A stretch of 37,500 nt of DNA, from NCBI GenBank assembly GCA_012295275.1, contig CM022671.1:25240322-25277821 (forward strand), in the 5' to 3' direction. Source of the stretch: Chrysomallon squamiferum (Eukaryota > Mollusca > Gastropoda > Neomphalida > Peltospiridae). Under the pieces are notes generated by a model. That model had not been told where the DNA came from, did no database searches, and saw only the letters and a list, made by a program, of their open reading frames with translations. Made by a program: the position numbers and the translations under genes. Below, piece after piece: positions 1 to 13,081 of the stretch; the stretch's first letter is position 1; the number at the start of each line of letters is the position of its first letter.

Positions 1-40
1 TATATATATATATATATATATTCTTTATTTAATTTTTCAG

Positions 41-480
41 CCAGAAGGTGGCCACAGCAGTGGAGACACTGAAGATCAGATGGACTTCTCAGTTATTCAG
101 GTACTTCAAAACTTCAGTGCTCAGACATATTTCTTCTAACATACTGCTAACTCAGTTCTTGTCTGTAAGACAGATAAACCAGGTTCCTGGACAGTTAGTT
201 CTCTACCTGTGCCTTCTCATCTTTGGACCTCTGTTTGATTAATCCTGTACACATGTCTTCTTGTTTTATTGGTCCTGGTAAAAATATCTTTATTTCATCT
301 TTTCAGGACACTAATCGACTTGATGTTAAAGCTGTGAAGCAAAAATCCTTGTTACGGAAAAAAGGTTCACTTGCTCTGAGAAAGAAGCCGACAAGATCAA
401 GTATGAAACGCTGCCTGTCTGACTCAGAGTCACAGCGTTTCATAGATTCCACAGGTGATACATATACTCTGACCATTATA

Positions 481-513
<33 letters not shown>

Positions 514-3349
514 TGTTTAGATTTCTACAAAATGAAAGAGAATAAATTTAAAAAAAAAAAAAAAAATAAAATAAAACTATCCCTGATATAAAAAGTAAAA
601 AAAAACCTTCTTAATGAATTGAAAGGATATTTAATTATGAATGAGTCGTGTGAATTATATATTTAAAAGTAAATTAAGTTAGTTCATTTTTATAAAAAAA
701 AAATAATAATAAATTCTAATGATATGTAAAAATAATTAAGGTAATATTTAATATTGATCTGGACAATGAAGTATCAGAGTTATTTTGGATAAATTATTTA
801 TATTTTCTAAACTGCTTTTAGAACCCAAACTATCTGTTACCAATGGAATTGATGAAGATGAAGTTGATGAACCGTACAGGAAATCAAACACACAACCAGA
901 ATCAAGAATCTCGGTTCAAGGCAGTAAACCGAAAATGGCCATGGGTGCATTTGCTCCAAATCTGAGCCAGATAAATAATTCAAAGGTTTGTTTTTTACGT
1001 ATGTATGTATGTGTGTGTGTGTGTATGTATGTATGTACATGAATATCTGTATAAATAAGTATGTGTATGTTTGTGTGTGTACCCACATACATACTCATAC
1101 AGATATTCATATTCATATATGTATACAAATAAAATTTAACATATACAATAATAGAAATATTATCTGTGATTATACAACATTAGTAATTGTTGTGTAAATT
1201 AAAAAAAAAAGAAACATTTTCATTACATCAGTCCTGTTGTTTAGCCGTTGTTAAATTTATTATTTCCATGTATTGTTTTTTACAAAGTGTTCACAGTTTC
1301 AAAACAGCCAGTTTCTCCTAATAAAGCAAGTCAAATGTTTCAGTGCAAAGAATAACAAACATAACAATGCAGATTTAAGTGTGACAACTCAAGCATATTT
1401 GAAACAATCATTGTTTTCTTTAAACTGTAATGAAATTAATTTCATCTTCAAACTTGTTTCATACACCTTGATAGGGAATCATGTACTTTTTCTGAATCCT
1501 GGAGTAATACATGAAGCATTTGTATGTAATATTTATTTAAACTTTTAACTACTGACGTTTTGTGTTAATTCCTTTTTTTTTTTTATTATTATTTTTTTTT
1601 TTTCTCACCTATCCAACATTTTAAATTTCAGGTATTTGCTGGAGCCCACAAAAAGGCTTTAAACAATTCCAGTTTCAAAAAGGATAACAGAAGTAACAGT
1701 TTTGACAGATCTCTTAATAACAGCATAGAGAAGAAAGAAGCTGAACCAGCAGTGAAACTGAAACCTATTGCTGCTACAGCACCTAGCGACATCAATACTT
1801 CAGCAAGTTCCTCTAAACCTAAACTAATTTTTGAATCCCAAAGTAACAGTAACGAAAACATTTTTCCAAAATTAAAACCAATTCTTGTGAAGCCAAAACC
1901 TGTGGAAACTTCAGAAGTCTACACAAAGCCAAAAATACGGCCAAGAACTTTGTCAAAAAGACATTCAAAGGATCCAAAAGACACTCAGGATGTGGCTAAT
2001 GCAGACAGGTCTGTTTGCAGCGAGGCATCTCTGGATGCACAGTTCGATGAACTCATTGCAAGAATTGAACAGTCTGATATTACCACTGCTGTTACAAAAA
2101 CGGTGGAGAGAAACGAAAAGAGCAACGCACAAACTGACACAATCACCTCTCCTGCTGTTTCAAGAAGTAGTAATAAATACCCAAAGAGTTCTTCAGTTTC
2201 AGAACCGGGCAGTGCAAACTTCGACTTTGCTCCTTCTTCAGCGGAGCAGAGAGGAACAGGAGGAGATCAGCAGGTCAAACCCTCAACTCAGCCGCTGTGG
2301 GCAAAGAGGAAACTGAAGTGTACGGAAGACCAGAGCAAGAAGGTGACGCAGCAGGAGCAGGAGCAGGGTCCAGTCTGGTTGAAAGCAGCGCAGGAGAAAA
2401 AACAGCGAGCAGCAGAGATTATTATAGTTCGAGGTTTGTTCTTTCACATTCTCAGGACGTTTCTATAAATGGGTGTAGTCTCTGCCTGTGTGGTTAAAGC
2501 ATTGGCTTGAAGTGTGACAGTTTACATTTTACAATATTACACACACACAGCATCCAGCTAAATTTATGTGATTTATGATCAGTTATCTTCCAGAGGTGTT
2601 TTTGTCAGTGTAAACTCTGAATTAAATTCTGTTTTTGTGATGACTAGCAAGTGGTATTTCAAATCAACATGATTTACAAACAAAATTTTAAAAAATAAAT
2701 AAAAATAATAAATTTTTAAATAAATGTAATAATTTTTACATTTGTTTAAAGAATGTTTAAATAATATAAAAGTAATGTTAATTAAATTGTTTTAGAACAT
2801 AAAAAGTTTTTTTTTTATTTTATTTTTTTATCTCATATTATATCAGCATGTCACTCTAAAATTTCATAATAATATTTATTCTGAAATTATTTATATTAAA
2901 CATACAGTTATAAAAATAGCCAAGGAATGTCAGTGGTCAGATAATGCAGTAAACTGCCAGAAATTTCCAGTTCATGCATCCCACTAATACCAGCATTGTA
3001 TCCATTCTCTATCAGAACAGCGAAACCAGGAGAACAGTGCAAAAACCGAGGAAGACGAAGAAAAGAAGACTTCTCCCTGGCTAGGAGAACGTCAGCTGAG
3101 GAAAACAGCCAGACCCAAGCCTCTGACAGAAAACCTCAACAACAACATCACAGTGACGCAGCCATACAGCAATGTCTCTAACAACAACGTGGAAAACATC
3201 GTGCCAACATCCAATGGAGCTGCCCACAGACTGACTCCACAGAGATCACCTGTCAGAAAGGAGGAGAGTTCTTCTCCGATGAATGCAGGTAAGAATTTGA
3301 TTGTTTTTAATATAAGTAAATTAATTTATAGAGCTTCTGATCTCTGAGA

Positions 3350-3381
<32 letters not shown>

Positions 3382-5553
3382 CAGTTAATTTAAATACTTA
3401 ATTAAGAACTTCTACAATTGTGAAATGTATTTTAATGAATAATCGTAATACTTAAATACATCTAGGTTATTAAACCTGTGATGAAAATAATGTGAAAAAA
3501 CTATATACAACAAGAAGCCCTCTTTGAAAATTATTCTGATGGTTATTTTTCAGCTGTCATTTATAAATTCAGCTGTGTTTATAAATACAACAAAACTGAT
3601 GTCTTTGACGGTTTAAAATTAATTATATCTAATGTCACAACACCATAAAAATACATAAACCTCCATAGACATATTAAAAGAAATAATATCTACAGAGTCC
3701 TGACTAAAATATATAAGTGTTTATAATACAAAATGGTTAAAAGTGTCAAGACCAGACATTCTTAACCGAATTGTGTGAGCCATGCTTTGCTAATGGATGA
3801 CCTGATTACACGCACATCACAACAAATACAGCTAGATGATCTGGTTATCTCGCTAGTGACGTTCTCAAACCGATGTTATCATCATCGTAACTGTGTTAAT
3901 TACAGGCAAGAACGAGTATGCTCCCAGCTGGATTCGAGGAAGCAAGCTGAAGTCTGCCTCGACACCAAACTTACTGCTCATGAAAGTGTCTGTGGATCAC
4001 AGACCAGCTGTGCCTTGTCTCACTGGCGAGATTCCACAGTGGAAGAAAGACCTCGTCAACAGAAAGAAAACAAGACGAGAGTCTGACGTTCAGGTTTGTC
4101 TTTATTTAACAAATAGAGTAAGAATCCAGTGTTCAGACTGTTAAGGTTAATTATATGTAAGTAAATTTGTTGTGTGTCTTGTAGCTTGTGTGTATATATA
4201 TATATATATATATCATAGGGTTATATAATTTTGAAACAATGACTGAGTGTGTGTAAGACATTTTTTTTTTTTTTAAGTAGCAACATCCTGCTATGTGTAT
4301 GTATGTATGAAGAGTATATGTGTGTGTGTGTTGTATTGTGTTGTAATGATATAAATAAATATTTACAGTTGTTAAAATGTAACAGTAATTGAGAATATTT
4401 GAATTTCTTTAATTTTTTTTACACATTTTACTGTATAATTATAAATAATTTGTTAATTTAATTAATAAAAAGATAAACTGAAACTAATTTTACATCAGCA
4501 TCATAGAAAGTCTAATTAAGATTAATATTTAATTACAGAATGGTGCTAACAAAGACAGCTCACAAGATCAGAGTCCTGGTATGATATGGAAATTACAACA
4601 GAAGAAAAAGAGACCTTCAGTCACTGTTAAAGGTACAAAGTGTATTAACTATTTCTGATAACTGTGAAATTCTGTTTGTTTTCAAGACCCTGACGTTTGT
4701 TGTTAAAATAATGATTGTCACTACTTTGAAAATTGTTATACTTTTATTGTTGTTTTCAAATTGTTTACTGGGCATATCAGCCAAATGACTTACTCCATTT
4801 TTTGTTTTCTTCATTTTCTTTTATTTTTTATTATTTTTAGTTTTATCTTTATTTTATTAAAAATTATAATAATTCATTATTTTTATGCTTTGGTGTGTAA
4901 CTAGTTCTGATTACTGATCTGATATCTCATATTACATTTATAGCTGAATTTACATTTACTGGATACAAAAACTTAATTTTACTAACAGAAGCAATTTGTT
5001 TATTTTTTTTTGCTGCATGTTAGGTATAAAATGACAGTATGCTGGTCTGATTGTATAAATAACTGGCCAGAAACATTTGACTATCATAACCTAGAAATCT
5101 GTTCTAATCAGAAAAATTTGCATCTGTTTTTTTTTTTTTTTTTTTTTTTAAATACATTATATACAAGATTTTTTAAATACATCATATTCAAGATTTTTTA
5201 AATACAATTTTTTTTATATATATATATACTTTACATATTATAAACTGTTTCGGAATATGATCTCAGCAGTAAACCATCTAAGAAACTGAAAAAAGAAACA
5301 ACAAAAATTGTATAGCACAATATATTATAACTGTTTTCTTTAATAATTTCAGTAGAAATTGAAAAAAATGTGCCCAAGGAGCCAGAATGGAAGCGAACAG
5401 CAGAAGAAAAACGAACAAGATTTTTAAGTAAGATAAAACAAATAAACATGCAAGTTTAAAAACATTTAAAAATTTATTTTTCCATTTCAAAAGCCCACAA
5501 TACATATGAAATTATTCTTGAAAAAAAAAAGACAGAGTTGAAAATTATTTGTT

Positions 5554-5589
<36 letters not shown>

Positions 5590-5667
5590 TCAGTAAATTT
5601 GAATATTTTTTGATAATCTTCACTGATACAGTTTAAAAAATTCGTTTTAAATTTTAACATCATCAGA

Positions 5668-5702
<35 letters not shown>

Positions 5703-5772
5703 CATAATGATATTTCTGAATAACTGTTCTTTTTTCATTGTTTCAGAATCAGGAATGATTGAACACAAATGA
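41..5772 (+). CDS. 3' part of a disordered protein with repeated Trp-basic motifs, phostensin/taperin-like style (5' end missing)
   Basis: Nine exons chain in one consistent frame: 41-100, 307-454, 822-985, 1632-2433, 3016-3288, 3906-4093, 4539-4632, 5353-5427 and 5747-5772 (TGA at 5770-5772). All introns have GT..AG ends, and together they encode 609 residues before the stop. The 5' end lies outside the window. The protein is Ser/Lys/Asn/Pro-rich and looks disordered, with no globular domain, membrane segment or signal visible. Six Pro-rich, Trp-centred motifs followed by Lys/Arg runs recur toward the C-terminus: PVWLKAAQEKKQR, SPWLGERQLRK, APSWIRGSKLKS, IPQWKKDLVNRKKTRR, MIWKLQQKKKRPS and PEWKRTAEEKRTR. 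The form P-x-W-K-x(2)-L/A-x(2)-K/R resembles the short WK motifs of phostensin/taperin-type actin- or PP1-binding proteins and the W-A-x-K motifs of CRACD-type proteins. That resemblance is from memory and weak, so I give no symbol. Exon structure is much more certain than function. Confidence 0.72.
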
Positions 5773-7330
5773 GGTGCTGTATCTTGCAGTAACTAAAACA
5801 GCACTCAGCAAAGAAGAGATCTTCTTTGTGAATTGGCTGTCTTAATTGTGTATACAAAGTAATTATTCCTATAGGGAGAAGAAAAACAAAAACAGAACAC
5901 CTAAAGCTCAATCCTGTGGATTCTTCAAATTCATCATTTGTTATTCAGTATATCATCAAGCATTAAGTGTCTGATCAAGTATACAAGGTCCTTGTTATTG
6001 GAGATTCTTGTTATTTGATCAGCTGTTTAATTTTGTTGGGATTTGATCAGATTTGAGTTCTTGGTGTTTGATCAAGAATTTTGGGTTTGTTTTTCAATAT
6101 TTGAGTTGCTTATTCCACAAAGGATCAAGTGTTTGAGTTGATTGGTGTTTGACAAAACACACAATTGTTGCTTGACCAAGCAGTTTAATTTTTATTTTTT
6201 TTTTTTTTTAAATTTTTGGGGGGCTTCTGTCTGAGAAGTATTTTATTTTCTTGCTGAGTATTTGATTGGGCTTCTGATGAAGAACTTGAAATTTTTGTTC
6301 ACTATTTGATCAAGTATTTGAATTTCTTATTCAGCTTGTGATGAAGTATTTAAGTTTCTTATTCAGCTTGTGATTAACTATTTCAGTTTCTTATTCAGTC
6401 TAGCATCAAGCATTCAGTATTAAAACTGACATTGTCATTGTATCAAATTTTTGAGTATTTATGCTCAAGCAAGATTGTTTCAAAAAAAGAAATTACTGTG
6501 GCAAAGATGTTTGCAACAGTTTAACTATTTATTATGTTGTGTTTATTATTCATTCACTTAAAACCAAATAAGACTAATTTTAATATCCATATTTTGATCT
6601 CATTTACCGTTTATGGTTTCACTTTGGTTTTTGTAAGATTGTGAAAGTATCCATCCAGTATTGTTACGTTCAGGCTTTTTATTTATTTCTCACTTTATTA
6701 TTACTTTTCTTTTTAATTATAATTATAAGTATTAGTATTATTATTACAGCTGCTTTCAGTATTAAATGTATGTAATATCAATAGCTTTACTGATTTTAAC
6801 AACTCTGTGCAGATTTTTAAGATGGCTCAGGTGTTTAAGTAATTTAGGGCATTTGCTCTGAACCAAAATAGATTGTATATAAATACATCTTTCTTTATCC
6901 ATCCATTTTTGATAACTTTTAAAATTAATTTTAAAACTTTTTTTTTTTTTCCCTAACTGAACAGAATATTAGATAGATGCAGAATATTATTCTGTACTTT
7001 CAGTTTTTGATATTGTCTTTATCTTAAATAAAAAATGTCCACAGGGACATTATAACACATATGACGAAGTTATTTCAAAATTCAAACTCATGTCCCAATG
7101 ACATGAAACTATTCAGCACTAATACAAAATTGTTCTCATGTAAAATAAAGTCTTTCAACTGTAATGCAGTTTATTGTGAAATAATATGAAGTTACTCAAC
7201 AGTAATGCAATTTATTCTGAAGCAACATGCATTTTTTTTCACAGTTTTATGAAGTTATTCAACAGTGTCAAAAACGTGCCATGAAGTAAAACAAGTTATT
7301 CCAGATTAGCATGAAACTATTCCTGATAAT
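5773..7330 (+). other. 3' UTR and downstream region with degenerate tandem repeats
   Basis: This follows the TGA at 5770-5772 and has no credible open frame. From about 5940 to 6420 it is a degenerate repeat of roughly 25-40 bp built on GATCAAG/TATTTGA/TTATTCAG words. From about 7040 to 7330 a second degenerate repeat alternates words such as ATGAAGTTATTCAACAGT and ATGAAACTATTC. AATAAA hexamers occur at 7027-7032 and 7144-7149 and are possible poly(A) signals for the upstream gene, but which one is used cannot be decided here. Confidence 0.45.
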
Positions 7331-8814
7331 ATAATTCATTGTTTGCAGACTTTTATTCCATATATATATATATACATACATACTTTCCACTGTAATTAAT
7401 AATAATGCAGATGTAAGTTGATTTCACATGAATTTTATTTCATCAGAACAGAAAATGTTCCTCGATTTCAATGAAACAATTCCACAGCATTCTCCATCTT
7501 GTCATGCTGAATGAAGAGATTAACAAATGTCTCATTTTCAGTACTTCATCTTTTCATCCACTAATTTTACTTTTTACTTTAAATGATTGTTCCAATGTAT
7601 GTTCATCCTGATATGGGTTGTGAAGACCAAACTGACAACTTTGTTGCAAAATTCCATTTTTGTTTTTAGTTTTTAAAACACAGTTTGATCTGTTTCTTGG
7701 ATCAGACTAAATTAGTGATTCCAGTCTATTTTTCTAATTATTTTATTAAAAATAAGCATTTATTGGGTTTTCTTTTTTCTGCATGTCTTATATGGGACCA
7801 GTGTCTGAATATTTTATTTCTCTTTAATGTGCTCAGAGTTAATTTGTTGTGAAATATTTTACAAAGAAATATATTTTGTAACATCGACTTTAAAATATTG
7901 TCTTTAACTGTTGTACTTGTTCAGAACAGTAAACCACATAGACAAGTATGTTAATTAATCATTCATATACAGGGTTTAAATATAGCAAAAAAAAGCAAAG
8001 GAGGTTCTCCAAAGTCCAAAGATTTGAATTAAGGGAGGTGATTCAACTTCATTTCTTTTTATTTCTTTTTTTTTTTTTTTTTTTTTTTTTTTTCTGTGAA
8101 ATATTCAAAACTGTAGTTAAATGTTTTAATTAATGGAGGAAAGATCAGACATACTTTATCAGTGAAATTCCAAACATTCAGGTGTCATTTTTAAATATGG
8201 GTTGAAGACGATTAAGCGATGACATTTAAAAGGTGTGAACTGTTTCACATCACAAATACATCACTGAACTGATACAGGCTTAAATGGTAAACCTGAAGAC
8301 ACCTGTTAATTATCTTATTTTCGTATTCTGAAATTTGAAGTTAATATTTTTATTATTATTATTGTCATTAACTTGATTATTATTATTATTATTATTATTA
8401 TATTTTTCTGGTGCTTTACTACAATAGAATTAATTAGACGTTTGCTCAAAGTTTTGATGTTAGATGGTTAGTTACACTTTTCAAAACCACATGGGTGATT
8501 GATGTGTCAAAATATTTATAAACAATGAAAATTGTGTGTAAAAAAACTATATATTTATACATAATGTACATATTTTTTTTTTATTTTTTTTTTGAAGTTT
8601 TAGATTAAGCATTAAATGTTTTGATATGTACTTTGCAATGTATAGCAGTAAATAATTGTTTGGTTGTTTTTTTTTTTTTTTTTTTCTTCTAAGTGCATAT
8701 TGCCTTACTTAGGTCACCCTGCTCATTATTGGAAGCTAGATGCTGTGTATGTGTAATATTGTAAAATGTAAATTGTGCCTTCAGAGTTTGTGATTTCCTA
8801 TAATGCAGATGTAC
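7331..8814. other. AT-rich intergenic DNA, no gene seen
   Basis: This stretch holds (TA)n near 7362, a long poly-T at about 8066-8093, ATT microsatellites at 8350-8402, and further T-runs near 8575 and 8668. The open frames present encode only poly-Phe or poly-Ile shadows. I see no splice-consistent exon. Confidence 0.4.
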
Positions 8815-9230
8815 AAAGGCTTTATTTTAATATTAAATTCACATCTATATGCTTTTTAATATAGTTATTTTATTATTATATAGACAATGTAGATGCATTT
8901 AATATTATTTTAATACTAAATTCACCACATAAATGCTTTTAATATGATTATTTTGTTATAATATTCAGCATGTAATGCTTTTAATATTATTATTATTTTG
9001 ATATTAAATTCACCATGTAAATGATTTTAATATTATTATTTTAATATTAAATTTGCCGTGTAAATGCTTTTAATATTATTATTATTTTGATACTGAATTC
9101 ACCATATAAATGATTTTAATATTATTATTTTAATATTAAATTCACACTGTAAATGTTTTTAATATTATTATTTTAATGCTGAATTCACCATGTAAATGAT
9201 TTTAATACGTTTATTTTAATGTTAACATCA
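8815..9230. repeat. Degenerate AT-rich minisatellite, period about 45-55 bp
   Basis: About eight imperfect units combine the words TTTTAATATTATTATTTT, TATTAAATTCACCATG and TAAATGCTTTT. Units differ by substitutions and ATT-copy changes. No protein is encoded. Confidence 0.7.
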
Positions 9231-9427
9231 GATTGTTAATGTTATTCAAGTCTCACATGTATTTTTACAGTATTTATTCATAGGTCCTTGATACTGGTAG
9301 CAGAAAGTGTTAGTTTTTTTTATGATATATTTTTCTTTTACTCTCATTTTTCTTTACATGTAAATAATAATATACATAATGCATTGGAATTCCCTTCATA
9401 TAACTGACATAGTAGTTAGTGCAAATT

Positions 9428-9690
9428 GTAGATAGTAATGATGATAGTAATAGAGTCATTTCAGCAAGTTGTAATGATGATAGTAATAAAGGAATTTCAA
9501 CAAGTTGTAATGATGATAGTAATAGAGTAATTTCAGCAAGTTGTAATGATGATAGTAATAAAGGAATTTCAACAAGTCATAATCATGATGACAAAAAAGG
9601 AATTTCAAACAAGTTGTAATGATGATAGTAATAAAGGAATTTCAACAAGTTGTAATGATGATAGTAATAAAGGAATTTCAACAAGTAATG
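9428..9690 (+). repeat. 36-bp minisatellite (about 7 copies), open in frame
   Basis: Tandem units consist of AAGTTGTAATGATGATAG followed by TAATAAAGGAATTTCAAC, total 36 bp, with a few substitutions and one unit carrying a small indel. Because 36 is divisible by 3, each frame without a stop stays open across many units, giving repeated 12-residue peptides such as SCNDDSNKGIST. I found no splice sites or start context that make it a convincing exon. Confidence 0.8.
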
Positions 9691-10232
9691 AATATAGTTA
9701 TAAAGGCGTTTCAATCTTTTTCACTACTGCGATGGTTATTGCTGTTTAACATCGGTGTGGTAGAAAGTAGACAGCATACTGAGACACTGCACCGGATTGA
9801 TGAAAATGTGGTACCATTCACAAGATTTTCTGTGAAAACTCAGTATACTGTGGCCTCTAAACTGTTGGTACAAGTAGACAAAGTCAGATTCAGGACTGCA
9901 ATATCAGACACAAAAGTTTAATAATAAATCACTTCTACATATAATGTTGCTAGTTGTATTCTAATGTTGTCATTTGAAAACGGAAAAAATAATTCAAACA
10001 TTTTAAAAAGCAAACTAATAGTTTACAAACAATTTTTATATTTCCTGTAATGTAAATTAAGTAAGTGTTGCTACATTAAATAGGTATTTTATATAATACA
10101 TTTTTTTTTTTTTTTTTTTTTTTATTCCAAATATTACAGATTACTAGTCATAATTAAGTTGTATTGGATGAATTTCACTCAATGTATGTTTTTAACTTTA
10201 ACAATTTTTATTTTATGTTTCATTTTAAATTT

Positions 10233-10274
<42 letters not shown>

Positions 10275-10900
10275 CACTCTCTCATCTAGAAAAGTAATAC
10301 AGTATAATAATAATTTGTCTCTGTCTTCTTGTTAATAATGATAACTGCAACACTTTGTCTAAACAATACACACATACTGTGATAATCATTTCATTATTTT
10401 TTGCTTTTCTTTTTAATGGCTTTGTTATAATTATACCAATTTGTATACACATATACATAAAAAAAAAAAAAAAAAAGGTATATATATATATATATTCACA
10501 CATATATTGTACTTTTATTTTATGTTACTCATTTTAGTGTTTGTATTTCTGACCAAAATGATGTGGGGAGTTTTGTGGATTTTTTTTTTAAAAAGAAGTG
10601 GGTTGGGTTAGTTTTCTGTTGCAGTTTTTCCTCCTTCATATGAAGTCTTTTATTACAAACATTTACAAAGTTATTTACCAAGAGACAATCTGCAGAAACA
10701 ATTGTTAATGTAATTATTATACAGTTTTCAGTTACTGATAAATGTGTGTGTTTAGTTTTTAAAATTATTTTTCTCAATTACAAGTTATTATTTGTGTATC
10801 TTTTAAAAAGACAACAAATAAAAAAAATATTTAGTTTTAATCTTTGTTCTTTTAATTAATTAGTTTGACAATACTCTGATTAAAACAACGGCAGCAGCAA
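9691..10900. other. Intergenic region; one slightly GC-richer 200-bp patch
   Basis: From about 9750 to 9920 the base composition is less biased and a frame stays open (running on from the minisatellite to a stop at 9919-9921), but nothing in the translation is recognisable. The rest has poly-T runs (about 10102-10123 and 10239-10272), poly-A (10460-10476) and (TA)n, with no supported gene. It could be the 3' UTR or a non-coding exon of an undetected transcript. Confidence 0.3.
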
Positions 10901-10924
10901 AATATAATCACGAAATACATTTGT

Positions 10925-11290
10925 AATTGTTTTAAATCATAAAAACAACTTGAAAATTATAACTGAAGGCATTAAAAATGTAAGGAACCTGGTATCTTAA
11001 ATTACATTTGTAATTTATCGCCTCATGAAACATGATAGTTATAATTAAAAGAATAAAATTAATGAACTTGATAAATTATACATACGAATGATTTTAAATC
11101 CCAATGAAACTTGAAGATTATAAATAAAATAATAAATTATAAAAGATGATTGTATTTGCAAATGTTTTTAAATCCTAAAACAAACCGAAGATTATAACTG
11201 AAGGTAGTGAAAAATAAAGGTCTTGATCAATTGTATTTGCGGATGTTTTAATTCCTAATGAAACTGGAAGATTACAGTTGAAATTAGTTA
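10925..11290. repeat. Degenerate minisatellite, period about 80-90 bp, about four copies
   Basis: Four diverged units share the ordered words TTTTAAATCC, AATGAAACTTGAAGATTATA, CTGAAGGTAGT, AAAAATAAAGG and a TTGTATTTGCAAATG-type block. The clearest copies begin near 10930, 11090, 11165 and 11245. There is no open frame of interest. Confidence 0.6.
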
Positions 11291-11449
11291 ACACTTAGTA
11301 AGACAGTTACAGACCTGTTATTTAAAGTGCATGCATTTTAGTTTTTTTGTATGTTGATGCATGTTATTGTAAAAATTATAAAATATATTTTATTAATATA
11401 CATCTGAACAACTGTATCAATACAGTTTAAAAAACTGAACCATACATAT

Positions 11450-11558
<109 letters not shown>

Positions 11559-11849
11559 TCAGTATTAGCAGTATTTGATATAAGAAAAAATATATATATT
11601 TCTACAACCTAAATAATCCTTTACATGTTTTATTTTTGATCTTTATTACATTAAATCTCTGAAATTCCATTTGTGAAATGAAATGTGATGTACACAGTTT
11701 AATAATACTGTATTGTGCAGAATGGTAAATACAAGCGAAATGTTTTTATGCTGCTTTGTACAATAAAAAATAAACGATTAATCATCCATATTTGTTAGTT
11801 ATGTTATACATTAATCAACAGAGCATAACAAAAATATAGCTATGTAAAG

Positions 11850-11852
<3 letters not shown>

Positions 11853-11904
<52 letters not shown>
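11853..11904. repeat. (TA)26 microsatellite
   Basis: A pure TA run followed by ATT repeats. Confidence 0.97.
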
Positions 11905-11911
<7 letters not shown>

Positions 11912-12097
11912 TATTATTACTAATAAAAATATTATTATTATTAAGATTATTAATATTTACCTATTTTATATTTATATTTTATGTTCAGTTGCTCTATATA
12001 TATTCCACTTTCTAGAGCTGCTGCAGATAAAATACAAAATAGACCCCAAAAAAGAGAATAATAATTAATTAATAAAATTAGTTATTAAATAAAAGTG

Positions 12098-12300
12098 ATT
12101 AAAAGGCAAACAAAATGTTAGATATTTTTTTCTTAGAAAAAACAGATGAGCATGATTTTGTAAACTGAACTTGAGTTAGGTCTTGTTAACATGATTTAGT
12201 TTAAAAGGCAAACAAAATGTGAGATATTTTTTTTTTCTTACTAAAAACAGAAGAGCATGAACTTGAAGTTAAGTCTTGTTAACATGATTCAGTTTAATAG
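12098..12300. repeat. Imperfect direct duplication, about 100 bp x 2
   Basis: The block AAAAGGCAAACAAAATGT ... GAGATATTTTTTTCTTA ... AACAGA-GAGCATGA ... CTTGTTAACATGATT ... CAGTTTA occurs twice in tandem, from about 12102 and about 12204. There are scattered substitutions and an internal deletion in the second copy. No coding potential is seen. Confidence 0.75.
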
Positions 12301-13081
12301 TTTTATCAAACACTCAGTTATTCAGTATAGGAATGACGGGTCACAAAACTAGCTACAGTTTTCGAATGAAGCCATCTGTTTATATAATAATATTATGGAT
12401 AACCACAGTCTGAAATTCAGATTTCAAAACATTCATTCCATCATCAGAGGTTACTCTCTGCTCTAAAATACAAAATGTCAACAGTTTTATTTTTGGTGAT
12501 ATGTTTATTAATAAAAGCAAAACTAATAAGACATAAGTAAATACACAGACCTACAGTAAATTTAAAAAGAACTCAGTTTCTGTGAAACCCATGTAAAAAT
12601 ATATGATGATCTGAGTCATCAGTGAAAGATATGATCAGTTGATTAGGTGATTATCAAAAGCTTTGTTGGGTTTTTGTTGTTGACAAGAGACTGGCTTCAT
12701 GTCTGAAATAGCTGTTTTTAAACTCTGTTTCTGGAACTATCTTTAACAACAACAAAAAACACAAAAGTAAATGATTAACTGATACTGTTACAACATCTAC
12801 TAATCCCATGATGACAACATATTGCTACCACTACTACTGCTACATCACCTACTACTAAAGCTAATTGCTGCTGCAGTTATTACTGTAATACCTACAACAA
12901 CAATAATAAATGAGATTTTATTTGCTTAGTTTGAAATTGTAGATGATAAAGAAAATGTAGTATTCGAATCAAATATGATTCAGTTTGTACTTAAAGTTTG
13001 TCTAATTCAGGATGCATTCATTCACAAATAAGGGTAAAAATATGACTAATAAAATTACATGCCCATTATTATGTAAAATCT
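12301..13081. other. Intergenic / probable 3' region of the minus-strand Trp-motif gene
   Basis: No supported ORF. Reverse-strand AATAAA hexamers (TTTATT on the plus strand), for example near 12918 and 12487, could be poly(A) signals of the gene at 13082-13834. Short CTACTA/ACAACA trinucleotide patches lie near 12825-12905. Confidence 0.35.

Noticed and set aside
223-591. A 122-codon frame over the second exon
   Set aside because: Only 307-454 is coding; the rest reads through the intron, including (ATT)n and poly-A.
837-1197. Overlapping open frames on both strands rich in Tyr/His/Cys/Val
   Set aside because: They are translations of TG/TATG simple repeats inside an intron of the first gene.
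1273-1548. A 91-codon frame in the third intron of the first gene
   Set aside because: No splice sites or recognisable protein; it lies between well-supported exons ending at 985 and starting at 1632.
1990-2497. Other-frame ORFs over the large exon
   Set aside because: Shadows of the 1632-2433 exon in alternative frames.
7948-8133. A 61-codon frame
   Set aside because: Ends in poly-Phe from a T-run; no gene-like content.
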